A DNA stretch of 64,000 bases from Myotis daubentonii. Its lineage: Eukaryota; Chordata; Mammalia; Chiroptera; Vespertilionidae. Every line of letters begins with the position of its first letter. Position 1 is the first letter of the stretch. Location of the stretch: contig NC_081841.1 in the NCBI RefSeq assembly GCF_963259705.1, forward strand, positions 94,596,559-94,660,558, written 5' to 3'. The notes beneath the pieces were generated by a model, which saw only the letters and a list, made by a program, of their open reading frames with translations, was not told the DNA's origin and made no database searches. A program made the translations under genes and the position numbers. Shown one piece after another: positions 33,497 to 44,625 of the stretch.

Positions 33497-34060
33497 TCAG
33501 TTTTTCACAAGGAACTGGCTTTTGCTGAGCTTCCCTCTCTCCCTGAGGTAAGTGAGCAGGTGCCGTCGTCTCCTCCACGTGACCTTCACCCCATACTTCT
33601 CCTCAGGGGTGTCTTTAACCAGAACAGGCCCAGGCTCTGGGCTCTCAGGAGTGCTAGTGTGAAGGGAGCAGCTTGGCAGGCTGTTTTCCTTCTGATCTGG
33701 GGGAAGCCCCACCTGCTTCACAGAAGATGACTCTGGGGTCTGGATATCAGGTGCAATGAACATATAAGGTAAGTTTTGAAGTTCATGTGCTGACATTTCC
33801 CCATAGCTTGGGGGACTGAGCATTGGAACTATGGGCCTTCCGGAAATGTCCTTTACTGAGTGATTGGGGCTCTGCTGGATTAAGGGGCCTCCAAGTGTGG
33901 CTGAACTGGAAGAAGACTGTGGACTCTCAAATGTTAGATGTGGAAACTTGGAGGTGGCAGATTTTCGATTTGAATGTCTTGGCTGGTCTCGGTGATGATG
34001 TTTCCCTTTCCTGTTGGCTAGGAACCAGCTTTCTGCTGTTGTATCAAACTGAGGTGATAC
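33497..34060 (-). CDS. RHNO1: RHNO1 last coding exon
   Basis: Acceptor ACCCTTAG before 34060; 187 codons and TGA (33499-33497). It encodes [44 protein letters not shown] and the conserved [18 protein letters not shown]. Confidence 0.95.
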   Translation of the reverse strand, partial: VSPQFDTTAESWFLANRKGKHHHRDQPRHSNRKSATSKFPHLTFESPQSSSSSATLGGPLIQQSPNHSVKDISGRPIVPMLSPPSYGEMSAHELQNLPYMFIAPDIQTPESSSVKQVGLPPDQKENSLPSCSLHTSTPESPEPGPVLVKDTPEEKYGVKVTWRRRRHLLTYLRERGKLSKSQFLVKN

Positions 34061-35818
34061 CTAAGGGTCAAAAACAAAAAAAGGTGAGGACAGCTACATA
34101 CCAAGTACAAACCTAAGGGAAGAAATTATACCCAATGACCAGAGATCAGAATCCTAAATGGGACTCACTATGGCCCTGGCCGATTTTGCTCAGTTGTTAG
34201 AGTGTTGGCCCTTGTACCAAAGGGTCACAGGCTCAATTCCTGATCAAGGGCACATACCTCAGTTGCAGGTTCGATCCCTTGCCCCCCTATTGGGGTGAAA
34301 GCAGGAGGCAACCAATCAATGTATCTCTTTCACATCAATGTTTCTCTCTCTCTCTCTCTCCCCTTCTTTCCTTTTCCCTCCCTTTCACTCTCTCTAAAAA
34401 AATTTAAAAAAAAGGAAAGAAAAAAAAATCAATGAGCCTGGCCGGTGTGTCTCAGTGGTTGAGTATCGACCCATGAAGCAGGAGATTATGGTGCGATTCC
34501 TAGTCAGGGCACATGCCCAGGTCGAGGGCTCAATCCCCAGTAGGGGGTGTGCAGGAGGCAGCCCATTGAAGATTCTCTCTCTTCATGTTAATAAAAAATT
34601 TTTTTTTTAATTGTGAAAAATATATATTTCCTCAGGTGAGGATTAATAAATGGAACCCACTATTGTAAGGGACACAAAACAAAAATACCTGTTCAATGGG
34701 ATATTAATAGAAAGGGATATGAGCTTGGGCAATCTATTTGATCTCTCTGGCCTTCAGTTTCCTCATGTGTAAGAAAGGGGACAATTCCTCTTTTCCTTTA
34801 TCACACTATATAGCTGCAACTTGTTTAACTATCTTTAAACTTTGAGGGCAGAGACCAGCAGTTTTATTCACCATTGATCCCAGCACCTAGCAGAATGCCT
34901 GCACAAAGGCCCCAGGTAAAGAATGAATGGCTGAATGCAAGAATAGGGAGTGAGATTGTAGATTGAAAGCAAATAGCACAGGACCGGGCATGTAATCCGT
35001 TCTTAATAAATGTTCATTCTTCTTCTCATCCACTGGATCTAACATTTATGTTTCTTCTACAACCATGAGCAAGTATGTCTCTCCTAAGCAATCCCGAGCA
35101 ATTTATATTTATTAAGCACTCCTAAGCAGATGTTATACTTTAGTCTGGTCCTTTTGCTATACTACTTCCCAGACATACAGTAGCTATATGGGCTTTTAAG
35201 CTGTCAAAATATGACATAGGCCATTTCTGTTGGGGTTTTTTCGAGGTTCAATCTATTAAACAGTAAACAGAGTAATTAGCTCAGGAAACAATCTCATTTT
35301 TTACTAGTTCTGCCATTTATCTGGATTTTCTCACCCAGCTACTGGATAGTGAAATTTTTATATAAGCTCTTTCAGTCAGAGGAATGTGTGTGTGTGTAGG
35401 GTGGGATGGGGGGAGGCGGGGGGTGTGGACTCCAATTCCAACCAATCCAGATTGAACTTTCTGAGTTCAGTTTGAAATTAGAAAAGAAGATATAGCAGAA
35501 GAGATGGCTGACGAGACAGAAAGAGTATATTGCCTCCTTGTACCTGCCCCATGAATCTTATTCTTTGAAGGCCCTGGTTCAAGGAGCAGAAGAATCAGTA
35601 TTTTGAGAAGCCTAACAGAGTAAAAGTCAAATAAGAATCCCATGGCCTACCCAGGAAGTGATGGTGTTGTGGTCAATGGGCTTGCTGGGCACCTGTCTAG
35701 TGTGGGTGATGGGAAGCTGTGGCGATCTATAGCGGTGTTTAGGGCCCTCCAGGGGCTGTTGGTGGAATAGCAGCTGGGCTTTCTGGGATGTTTGGCGGCG
35801 TTTTTTTCGGGGAGGCAT
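33497..35818 (-). CDS. RHNO1: RHINO, RAD9-HUS1-RAD1 interacting nuclear orphan 1
   Basis: Small nuclear protein that links the 9-1-1 clamp and TOPBP1 in ATR-CHK1 signalling. Two coding exons on the minus strand, 35818-35651 and 34060-33497, give 243 residues (human 238). The N-terminus [14 protein letters not shown] is basic and NLS-like. The RAD1-binding SWV motif is residues 55-57, with Trp56 as the last codon of one exon and Val57 as the first of the next. The C-terminus has [25 protein letters not shown] in frame just before the ATG is not the start. Frame is intact throughout. Confidence 0.95.
34173..34648 (+). repeat. VES SINE, older subfamily, with nested SINE
   Basis: Head at 34173, far tail CCTCAGGTGAGGATTA near 34648; outer duplication AAATGGGACTCACTAT / AAATGGAACCCACTAT. 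A second VES copy is nested at 34436-34610. In RHNO1 intron 2. Confidence 0.8.
34710..35000 (+). repeat. L2/MIR-like relic in RHNO1 intron
   Basis: TTCAGTTTCCTCATGTGTAAGA, then GAGGGCAGAGACC...CAGCACCTAGCAGAATGCCTG, words typical of old mammalian L2/MIR copies. Confidence 0.55.
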
Positions 35819-35902
35819 CAATAGGTGATTGAAGAGCCGTTAGTAGCCACATGGTGCTGGGTGTAGTCAGGTACCAGAAGAAGCTCCAATTCCAACCCAT
35901 GC
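35651..35902 (-). CDS. RHNO1: RHNO1 exon 2 with start codon
   Basis: Acceptor TTCTCTGCAG before 35902; 84 nt of 5' UTR, ATG at 35818-35816, 56 codons, donor TCCTGG|GTAGGC. It encodes the basic start and [19 protein letters not shown]. Confidence 0.94.
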
Positions 35903-36064
35903 CTGCAGAGAAGAAACAAAAGCTCTTACTCATACTCTGCCAGTCTGTTCTATCAACTTACCACTCCTACTGAAAGACGTGGGAAGTACAGCTTCCTAAC
36001 CTACACCATCAGGTTAACAACAGTAGTTCAGAAAAAACACCCCCCGCCCCCCCCAAAAAAACAG

Positions 36065-36200
36065 TAGTTCACATGCAATATCTTATTGAACATGTGTTAA
36101 GTGTCATGCTGGGTGTTGAGAATTTAACAATGAAAAATAATTTATTCTATGATCATGTATTGAATGCCAAGCACTTGTGGGACACAGAAGTCAGACTGTC
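36065..36200 (-). repeat. L2-like relic
   Basis: TTATTGAACATGTGTTAAGTGTCATGC and TATTGAATGCCAAGCACTTG resemble L2 3'-end words. Confidence 0.5.
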
Positions 36201-36471
36201 TCTGTTTCAAAGAGCAGGAGAGATAATTACAATAATAGGGCCAATGCTTCCACTCATCCCAAGGGAGGCTTTCTACAGAAGTATAAAGGGCAAGGGAAAG
36301 CAGGGAGGGCACTCCAGGCTGAGGAGCAGCGCACACAAAGCACAAAGAACGTGAAGGAGCACAGGAATTCAGGGAATCACAAACCCATGTAGCTGGACCC
36401 AGGTATGAAGAGATGAATGGCAAGAATGAAAGCTGGACATGGTGTCAGGGTTAGTTCAGAAAAACCAGGCG

Positions 36472-36636
36472 TGCTCTCGTCGGTGTGGCTCAGTTGGTTG
36501 GGCATCATCCATGCACAGAAAGGTTGCCAGTCAATTCCCAGTCAGGGCACATGCCCAGATTTCGGATTCATGTACCTGGTCCGGTGCATACGGGAGGCAA
36601 CCAATAGATATCTCTCTCTCTCTCTACCCCCACCCC

Positions 36637-36690
<54 letters not shown>

Positions 36691-36712
36691 ATCAATAAAA
36701 ACATTAAAAAAG
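36472..36712 (+). repeat. VES SINE with (TC)n
   Basis: Head TCGTCGGTGTGGCTCAGTTGG; the TC run at 36640-36687 is expanded. Confidence 0.85.
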
Positions 36713-36715
36713 AAA

Positions 36716-36769
<54 letters not shown>
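36713..36769 (+). repeat. (GAAA)n microsatellite
   Basis: Thirteen or so GAAA units grown from the SINE A-tail. Confidence 0.9.
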
Positions 36770-36880
36770 CCAGGTGTATCATATGAGTTTGTATTTTAGC
36801 CCAAGTAGTCATTGAAGGATTTCAAGCAAAAAGATATGATCACACTTGGATTTTTTAAACTTTTCATCCCATATCATTTT

Positions 36881-37089
36881 ATTTTTATTTTTTTAAATTT
36901 ATTTTTATTGATTTCAGAGAGGAAGGTAGAGGGAAGAGAGAGATAGAAACATCAATGATGAGAGAGAATCATTGATCTGCTGCCTCCTGCATACCCCCTA
37001 CTGGGGATTGAGCCTGCAACCCAGGCATGTGCCCTTGACTGGAATCTGCATGCCAATGCTCTATCCACTGAGCCAAACCAGCTAGGGCC
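36881..37089 (-). repeat. VES SINE
   Basis: Related flanks ATATCATTTTA / AGATCATTTTA; box B region partly deleted (no GAACC step). Confidence 0.85.
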
Positions 37090-37541
37090 CCAGATCATTT
37101 TAAGCACACACAAAAGTAGACTAAATAATATAATGAACCCCTATGTACCCATCACTCAGCTCCAACAACCATCAACCCATGGCCAATCCTGACCCATCCA
37201 TACCCCTAACCACATCTCCTTCCCCTGTATTATTTGAAGAAAATATGATATTCCCAATCATTATATCATTCCTATTAATATTATCAAATATTCAAATTTT
37301 CAGTTGTCTCATAAATGTCATAATTGGTTTTTGTTTTCTTTGTCTTTTAGACAGGTCATCCTGGCAACAGTGTGAAAAGAGAAAACAAGAGCCCTGGAAG
37401 TAAGAGGACAACTTCTAGGAGGGTACTGTGTTACCTAAGTGAAAAATGGTGAGGCATGAACCTGAGCTGACAGTGGAGATGGGAGGCTGGAGACAGAGGC
37501 AGGATCAACAGGACCCAGAAAGTAATAAAAAGCCTGGAAAA

Positions 37542-37766
37542 GGCCGAAACCGGTTTGGCTCAGTGGATAGAGCGTCGGCCTGCGGACTGAAGGGTCCCAG
37601 GTTCGATTCCGGTCAAGGGCATGTACCTGGGTTGCGGGCACATCCCCAGTGGGAGATGTGCAGGAGGCGGCTGATCGATGTTTCTCTCTCATCGATGTTT
37701 CTGACTCTCTATCTCTCTCCCTTCCTCTCTGTGAAAAATCAATAAAATGTATTTTTAAAAAAAAAA
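37542..37766 (+). repeat. VES SINE, young
   Basis: Duplication AAAAAGCCTGGAAAA on both sides; intact A box GGCTCAGTGGATAGAGCG and B box GGTTCGATTCC. Confidence 0.92.
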
Positions 37767-37812
37767 AAAAAAGCCTGGAAAAGTATCCACTGAATCTAGT
37801 AACCAGATCAAT

Positions 37813-38095
37813 GTTATTTGTTGTTGTTGTTGTTAATCCTCAACCAATGATATTTTTTTCCATTGCTTTTTTCAGAGAGTGGAAGGAGGGAGCGAGGGGA
37901 GAGAGATATATTGATGTGAGAGAGACATATCGATTGGTTGCCTCCCAAACACACCCCAACTGGGGGGGGGGGAGGGGAGGGGGTAGATAGGAAGTGAACC
38001 TGCAATCGAGGTACGTGCCCTTAACCAGGAATCGAACCCAAGACCCTTCCATATACAGGCCGATGCTCTAACCACTGAAGGAACCAGTCAGGGCT
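37813..38095 (-). repeat. VES SINE, older subfamily
   Basis: Duplication AACCAGATCAAT / AACCAGGTCAAT. Confidence 0.88.
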
Positions 38096-38389
38096 AACCA
38101 GGTCAATTTTAATACAAGCTTCGTCAATGTAATGGTGGAACAGAAGTTCGAATGCAATAGGTAGAGAGGTAAGTGGGGGGTGCAACTGAGCATCCTAGAC
38201 TTAGAAAACCACAGAAGGCAGATTGGTTCCACTATACATTCATGATTCAGTTTTTCAGTTAACAACAACAACAACAAAAAATACCCTGATTTATGTCACT
38301 AGGCAGTGGAGATACAGGTTTAAAAAGGGGGAGGAGAAAATCTCTACCCTCAAGAAACTAACATTTTTAAACTAATACCTATTTGTTCC

Positions 38390-38640
38390 TTCATTCAACA
38401 AGTATTTACTGAGCGCCTACTGTGTGCTAGGTACTATTCCAGGTGCTGGAAATATATACCAGAGAACAAAATCAAATACCTACCCTATAACACTTATATC
38501 TTAGTTGGAAGTAATAAGAGGTATGGAGAAAAATCGAACAGGATAAGGAATTGAGCTGACTGGGTGTTATTTTAGACAGGGTTGTCAGGGGAAATGTATC
38601 TGAAAAAACAATATTTGAGCAAAGACCTGAATAAAAAGGG
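38390..38640 (-). repeat. L2-like relic, continuing at 39210-39470
   Basis: CATTCAACAAGTATTTACTGAGCGCC, then GGTACTATTCCAGGTGCTGG, L2 3'-end words. The SINE and a retrocopy at 38647-39209 split the element. Confidence 0.55.
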
Positions 38641-38646
38641 AGAACA

Positions 38647-38847
38647 AGCTCAGCTGGTGCGGCTCAGTGGTTGAGCATCGCCTTTTAAACATGAGGTCAA
38701 GTTTAATTCCCAGTCGGGGGGGTGGGGTGGGGTGGGGGTGTGTGTGCAGGAGGCAGTTGATCAATGATCTCTCTCATCATTGATGTTTCTATCTCTTCCT
38801 CTCCCTTCTCTGAAATCAACAAAAATATATTTTTAAAAAAGAAAAAG
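38647..38847 (+). repeat. VES SINE
   Basis: Duplication-like flanks AAGGGAGAACAAGC / AAAGAAAGAACAAGC; a G-rich insertion sits after box B. Confidence 0.85.
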
Positions 38848-38878
38848 AAAGAACAAGCAAACAATAGAAAGATGTGAG

Positions 38879-39209
38879 TGGCATGCACTCTTCCTCTGGG
38901 GAGCATGCCCCACCTTCCCCTTCTCCTTTTCTTCCCCCACAGGCAAGCATCTCCTAAACTCTAAGGGACCCCAACCAGAGGAGCCGTGGAAGCGGCTGGT
39001 CCTCAACTCCCTGAACCTGTCTCCAAGGCCCCCTTTTCTCTGACTTCCCAGTGAGCCAAAGCAGCCCAACCTAGGCTTTCTTGTTACTTCCTCAATGCTT
39101 AGCTCTTCCTTATTTCACTGTCTCCAGCTTTAAAAAACATCCCATCTGAATGTGCTTTTGCTACGGCCAATAAAATTCTTGCTTGCTATACTAAAAAAAA
39201 AAAAAAAAA
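38879..39209 (+). mobile_element. Polyadenylated retrocopy, family unknown (copy 1)
   Basis: About 310 bp ending in CCAATAAAATTCTTGC and an A18 tail; duplication AAGATGTGA on both sides. Shares long stretches with 43835-44125 (minus). It could be an LTR-derived or mRNA 3' end. Confidence 0.65.
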
Positions 39210-39750
39210 AGATGTGAACAAAGAATAGTCCAGGCTGTAAGAATAATAAGTGCAAAGTGAGAATATGCCTGACTCTTTCAAAAAAAACAGTAAGGTCAGC
39301 AAGGCTGACCAGGAGAGGGTAGGAGATTAGAACCAGTTCATGTGACACTGGGCTTTATAGGCAAGGTTAAGGACTCTGGATTGGATTATTGCTAATGTGA
39401 TAGGAAGCCACTGAAAAGTTCTGGTGACACTGGTAGCAAGGGTAACAGGGAGAAGTGTGGAAATTAATCAGCCTCAAGTGGACACTACTGTTGTGTAGCT
39501 ATCCTACTATGTTTATGTATTAACTCATTTTCCACAAAGATTATCTTAAAACTTTTCCACTTTCTTAAAACTTTAGAACTCTCCTTCTCTATCAATAAAT
39601 GACCTATTTCCTACTTCACAAAGAATACAGCAAACGTCAAAGGACATTCATTTTCCAGAAATCATGCAAACCTGCATATATCTGCAGCCATTCCCTTTTT
39701 TCTTCTGTAAATAGAGGTCAAGTCTCTTTTGCTCTCTCTTTTTTAAAATA

Positions 39751-39965
39751 TTTTTAAATATATTTTTATTGGTTTCAGAGAGGAAGGGAGGCGGAGAGAG
39801 AGATAGAAACATCAGTGATAAGAGAGAATTATTGATTAGCTGCCTCTTGCATGCCCCACACCAGAGATCAAGCCCGCAACCCGGGCATGTGTCCTGACTG
39901 GGAATCGAACCGTGGCCTGGCTCATACATAGGTAGACGCTCAACCACTGAGCCAGGCTGGCTGGG
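39751..39965 (-). repeat. VES SINE
   Basis: Flanks CTTTTGCTCTCT / CTTTTGCTTTCT. Confidence 0.85.
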
Positions 39966-40705
39966 CCCCTTTTGCTTTCTAAGGCCTTTCCCTCTGATTG
40001 TGCTTTGGAGCCAAACATTTCAATAAACACCTAAAGGTAGATGACTTAAGTATTTATATATTTAGCTTAGAATTCTCCACACTCAGGACTCATATATCCT
40101 GCTGTCTATTTAACAGCCACTAGATGTCTCAAACGCACTTCAAACTTAATATGTTTAAAACTGGATTCATGATCATTTCCCCTGCACCCCTGCCACAAAA
40201 ATGATTATCCTCCAGGGCCCTTCCAGGGCTCAGGAAATGGTATAATTCATTCAATTACGCATCCAGAAACTTTAGCATTTCCCTTTCCCCTCTCCCATCT
40301 GACCCAACACCTCTTCAACATGTCTTCAAGAATGCCCCTTTCTCCTCCCTGCATCTCCCTCCCACCTCCCCCACCACCTTTCAAGTTCCAACAGTCCAGG
40401 CGTTGATAGTTGCAGTAGCCTAACTGTTCTACCCTAATCCACTCTGGCACCCCCTGCAGAGACCTTTTTTAAAAAGCCTTTGTACTCACCATGCTCCCTC
40501 CAGCTACACAACCTTTCACACCTTACTCCCTTTGTTTTGAGGGTTTCCCTCCCTTCTTTGCATAAAGACATCAGATCTTACCAAGCTTTAGTTCATCAGG
40601 AAAAGCCTTCCCTGACCTACCAAGGCAAGATCTTATTATAGATACTCAAAGTTATCACTGACCTCTAACTTATCACTTCACGGCTATAACTCTCCACTAG
40701 CTTAT

Positions 40706-40903
40706 TTTTTAAAATATATTTTTATTGATTTAAAAGAGGAAGGGAGAGAAACATCAATGATGAGAGAATCATTGATTGGCTGCCTCCTGCATGCCCCCAA
40801 CTAGGATCGACCGGGAAACCTGGGCACATGCCCTGACCAGGAATCTAACTGTGACCTCCTGGTTCATAGATAGATGCTCAACCACTGAGCCACACCGGCC
40901 GGG
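40706..40903 (-). repeat. VES SINE
   Basis: In RHNO1 intron 1; flanks CTCCACTAGCTTA / CTCCATTAGTTTG. Confidence 0.85.
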
Positions 40904-41152
40904 CTCCATTAGTTTGAGTCTTCAAAAACGTCTGTGCTCCCTCCCTCTTTCCTTCCATTAGACTGTGAACTCAAACCTCCTCTGCCATTGTATCCTGGCA
41001 GAGCCTGCAACACAGTAGGTGTTGAATAAGTTAGCAATACTATATAGAAGAGATTGGTTTGAGGGGTGGAGGTGGATGAGACATCAGTATTTGAAGATCT
41101 GGAGCTGAGGTAGGGTTTATGGTGTGTAATTTTTTTTAAGATGTTGGAAACT

Positions 41153-41362
41153 TGCCCGGCAGCATGGCTTAGTGGTTGAGCATCGAACTATGAACCAGGA
41201 GATCACCGTTCATTCCGGGTCAGGGCAAGTGCCCGGGTTGCGGGCTCGAGCCCCAGTGTGGGGCGTGCAGGAGGCAGCCGATCGATGGTTCTCTCTCATC
41301 CTTTGTTTCTATCTCTCCCTCTTCCTTCCTCTCTGAAACTAAGAAAAAATATAGTTTTTAAT
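41153..41362 (+). repeat. VES SINE at CpG-island edge
   Basis: Duplication AGATGTTGGAAAC / AAATGTTGGAAAC; it ends 30 bp before the shared promoter island. Confidence 0.88.
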
Positions 41363-41676
41363 TTAAAAATGTTGGAAACGTGATGAAGAGAATATGCTGC
41401 CCTCAGACTCTCGATGTGGCCGGGGAAGCTGACGATCGTTGGCTGTTGGTTCGCGGAAACGACCAGGGTAGAGGCAGGCCGGTCCCGAGGGCGGCGGGCG
41501 GAGGGTCTGGGTGCTCCGGGAAGCGACGGGGCTACACAAGGGAGAGCGGGCGAGGGGCCCGCCCCAGGCGCCGCCGGAGCCCCGGGTCCCGCCGGCCCGC
41601 CACCGCCGGAGCCCCCCGGCGCCCTCCCTGCCTCCCGCGGCCGCTCCCTCCCCACGAGCCGGCGCAGCCGCCTTAC

Positions 41677-41770
41677 CCGCCGGGAGGCGTCCGGGCCGCT
41701 GCTCCCCCAGCTGCCGCCGCGTTCGAGCCCGGAACGCGGAGACAAGGGCCGGCGCCGATTGGCGACGCTT
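41677..41770 (-). other. RHNO1: RHNO1 non-coding exon 1, start approximate
   Basis: On the minus strand a strong donor CGGCGG|GTAAGG lies at 41677/41676 within the shared CpG island. Splicing to the acceptor before 35902 would give a 5.8-kb first intron. The right edge is a guess; no transcript evidence is available. Confidence 0.5.
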
Positions 41771-41779
41771 CGTCACGTG
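41757..41779. promoter_or_regulatory. Inverted CCAAT box and CACGTG E-box
   Basis: GATTGG at 41757-41762 (NF-Y type) is followed 11 nt later by CACGTG (USF/MYC type). NF-Y boxes near a CHR are typical of G2/M promoters. Confidence 0.55.
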
Positions 41780-41795
41780 ACCGCAACGCTCCGCC

Positions 41796-41810
41796 GGCGC
41801 CAATTTTAAA
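41796..41810 (+). promoter_or_regulatory. CDE/CHR-like cell-cycle element
   Basis: GGCGC, a 4-nt spacer, then TTTAAA. CHR sites fit TTYRAA and are bound by DREAM/MuvB; a CDE usually lies 4 nt upstream. Spacing and motif fit, but binding is inferred. Confidence 0.5.
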
Positions 41811-41829
41811 CAGCGGAACAAACTGAAAG

Positions 41830-42041
41830 CTCCGGTGCCCGACCCCACCCCCGGCCCCTGGCCCGGGACCCCCTCCCCTCCCGGGATCCCCTGGGATTCC
41901 CCACCCCTCCCGCACCGCCGGGGATCCGGCGGGCCTGGCGCGAGTCCCTGCCCGGCGCCCTGGCCCGGCCCCCGGGTCGGAGGAGCCCGGAGCCCGCCCT
42001 AGGAGCCTCAGCCCAGCGGCGACAGCGACTGCAGTCGGGAG
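41830..42041 (+). other. FOXM1: FOXM1 non-coding exon 1 (5' UTR), start approximate
   Basis: GC-rich leader at the right edge of the CpG island. The right boundary is a good donor, GGGAG|GTGAGC, at 42041/42042. The transcription start cannot be read from sequence, so the left edge is an estimate placed just downstream of the CDE/CHR-like element. It would splice over about 2.9 kb to the acceptor at 44909. Confidence 0.6.
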
Positions 42042-43076
42042 GTGAGCGGGAGCCGAGGAATGGAGGCTAAAGCCGGGTTGGGGCGTCCGCGGGGAGCGGG
42101 GTCGGGGGCCGCGGTCAGGGGGTCTAGCAGCAGGGCGTGGGACAAGAGTGGAGTTTTGAGGCCACTCAGAAAGGAGGTCTGAGCGAGAGTGCACATTTTT
42201 TTCTGCATCCAACCCCCTGTCCTGACCTCATTTCTTTCTCAAAGCACCCCTTGGCCTTCCCTGGAAGTGTGACCTCTGCACCCCGCCCGCAGCCTTGGAA
42301 GGCTCTGGTGGCCTCCTTTCCTAGGCAGACTGTGGCTGGGGTGAAGATTGAGCCGATTGTGCATTAAGTCAAAGACAAACCTGCTTCCAGGTGCTCTCCC
42401 CATTATACCACACTGCTTCCACTCTCGCCTCTTAAAGGACCCCTCTCTTAATTCTTGAGAACCCTGCAAGGTTTCCCTGGTCAATATGGGGGTGGGGTCA
42501 GAGGAGTCACTCTGGAAAGCTCCTGGGCTAGATAAAGTGTTGACAAGATAGGAAGAGGCTGGTCAGAGAGTAGAAGGGAAAATTAAGCCTTAGGAGGTAT
42601 CTTTTTTGGGGGGTGGGGGGGAGGCTTGAGATACGAGGTAGAAGTAAAACTGAGATTTGAAGGTAGAGGAAACCCAGAAATAAAGGAAAGGGAGGAGGAA
42701 AAGTGGAAAGGGCAGATTGCAAATGTCATGAATGTGATGATCATTTTTAGGGCCATATCAGATGTCCTATAAAAGAGTCAGCCCATTCCTTTGTCAAAGT
42801 ACCTCTAAATAAGATTGCACAATTTTACATAATAGTAGAGTATTCTATATATCTATTAAAATCAGCAAAGCACAATTTTTTAACATATAAAACTATTTTT
42901 TTAACATTACAAAATTACCTTATATTGATGGCAGCATATTTTAGTAGGAGATGTGGACTATAGTCTTGGTTCTGGAAAAGAAATTAACACAGTAACATGC
43001 TTAGAAACTTAAAATGTGAATAAGCACCTGCAAGTACTAGAATGTCACTATATAAATATTTTGCAAATTGTGAAAG
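42042..43076 (+). other. FOXM1 intron 1, 5' part
   Basis: GC falls from island level to AT-rich by 42,750. No repeat or exon recognised. Confidence 0.5.
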
Positions 43077-43090
43077 AAAAATGTACTTTT

Positions 43091-43526
43091 AAAATATATA
43101 TATTTTTTATTTCAAAGAGGAAAGGAGAGGGAAAGAGAGAGAGAAACATCAGTGATGAGAGAGAACCATTGTTCGGCTGCCGCCTGCACACCCCACACTG
43201 GAAATCGAACCCACAATCCGGGCTTGTGCCCTGACCAGGAATCGAATCATGACCTCTTAGTTCATAGGTCGACACTTAACCACTGAACCACACCGGTTGG
43301 GCAGGTTGTTTTTTTAAATCCTCACTGGATGATACGTTTTTATTGATTTTTAGAGAAGGAGAGAAAGAGAGAGAGAAGCATCTATGTGAGAAACATGGAT
43401 ATGTTGTCTTCTGTACACACCCCAACTGAAGATCAAACCCGCAACCTGGTTATATACTCTGACCAGAAATCGAACCCAAGATCCTGCTGGTGCATAGGCT
43501 GACACTCCAACCACACTGGCCAGGGC
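43091..43526 (-). repeat. Two VES SINEs within one target duplication
   Basis: Copies at 43096-43302 and 43303-43526 lie between AAAATGTACTTTT (43078-43090) and the same word at 43527. One probably landed in the tail of the other. Confidence 0.8.
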
Positions 43527-43679
43527 AAAATGTACTTTTTGAAAATCAGTGCAAGCATACTAGCCTATGAAATGAATGGTACCCCTTCTTGCTATGCAGT
43601 ACACAGTCTGCTCAATGTTACCATGAGCCTTGAAGTAAGCAGCTTTCCTTTTATCTAAGGTCTTTTATTTTTTTTTTTG

Positions 43680-43834
43680 AGATGCATGAATCATTTTAAT
43701 TTGCTGAATGTGTGTTATGTGCCGTTGAGTTGGCTCCTACGCCTGATGACCCTATGAATGAGTGATGTCCACAATGTCCTGTCCCCAACAGACCTACTCA
43801 GATCCTGGAGACTCATGCCTATGACTTCTCTCTT
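43680..43834 (+). repeat. Possible ancient SINE-like relic
   Basis: GTGCCGTTGAGTTGGCTCCT ... GACCCTATGAATGAGTGATG ... CAACAGACCTACTCAG resembles an old conserved mammalian SINE family; I cannot name it with certainty. Confidence 0.4.
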
Positions 43835-44125
43835 TTTTTTAGAGGAAGTTTATTAAAGCTGAGGAGAGTGAAACAAGGAAGGGCCTAGGGTAGAAGAAGC
43901 AATAGGAGAGAGACTAGGTGCTTTGACTCATTAATAAGTCGGAGAAAAGGGGCCTTGGGGACAGGTTCAGGGGGTTTGCCTAGGACCAGCTGCTAGGGCT
44001 CATTGCTCCCTGGTTGCAAGTCTAGTGTGGTCTCTTAGAATTTAGGGGATGCTTACCTGTGGGGGAAGGGAAAGACGCCGGCATGCTCCTGGCAGGGAGA
44101 GCGCTCCCCGTTTATCTGAGGTCTT
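43835..44125 (-). mobile_element. Polyadenylated retrocopy, family unknown (copy 2)
   Basis: Minus strand: ends CTTTAATAAACTTCCTCT and an A8 tail. Shares CCCCACAGGTAAGCATC, CCTGAACCTGTC-CCAAGG and GCCCCTTTTCTC with copy 1. Confidence 0.6.
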
Positions 44126-44625
44126 GTGAACTGGGGATGTTTCTTCAGTGATGGGGAAATAGTGCAATGGTACAATCTGCCTTTCTCTCTTGAATCTATT
44201 GGCACTGACCCTTTTATTTATAAACTAAGATGTTATAAAAATATAAAGGCTCTATCCTAAAATGGATTATGGGATCAGAGTTTTGGACTCCACCTTCCCA
44301 GTATTCCTGTCCCTACAGTCACTGCAAGCAATCTGAATTCTAGTAGGCAATACTAGTCATTTCTACATTTTTGTATGTGCCCCACTTATTTCTGCAGCCA
44401 AACATTCTCAAGCTTCCAAAAGACCTTTGGCTGTATTGACTTAAGTTCAACTCAACCCCACTTTTCCCATTAAAATTGCTTCTGTTTGCTCCTGTTTTAG
44501 CTTCCTTTTGTCCGTGGGATTCATCTCCTTATTGTCTGAGATCTTAACAAAGGCCCAGGGAGTGTTCATTTGGGCCTTTGGGCTCACGCTCCTGGTCATA
44601 GGAAGAGAAACACCTCTCTCTAACA

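Larger units (their letters stand above)
41390..42050. promoter_or_regulatory. CpG island, bidirectional FOXM1/RHNO1 promoter
   Basis: Dense CpG and GC over about 650 bp between the FOXM1 donor (42042, plus) and the RHNO1 first donor (41676, minus). Divergent transcription of these two genes from one promoter is known in human. Visible sites are an inverted CCAAT (41757-41762), the E-box CACGTG (41774-41779) and a CDE/CHR-like pair. No TATA box stands out. Confidence 0.85.

Noticed and set aside
37542..37620. tRNA-like sequences with good A and B boxes at many places
   Set aside because: They are heads of VES SINEs with TC-rich bodies and A-tails, not tRNA genes.
41296..42212. Long overlapping open frames (up to about 180 codons) on both strands of the FOXM1/RHNO1 CpG island
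   Set aside because: Stops are rare in CpG-rich DNA; the frames are low-complexity Pro, Arg, Gly and Ala text with no family match and they overlap each other.
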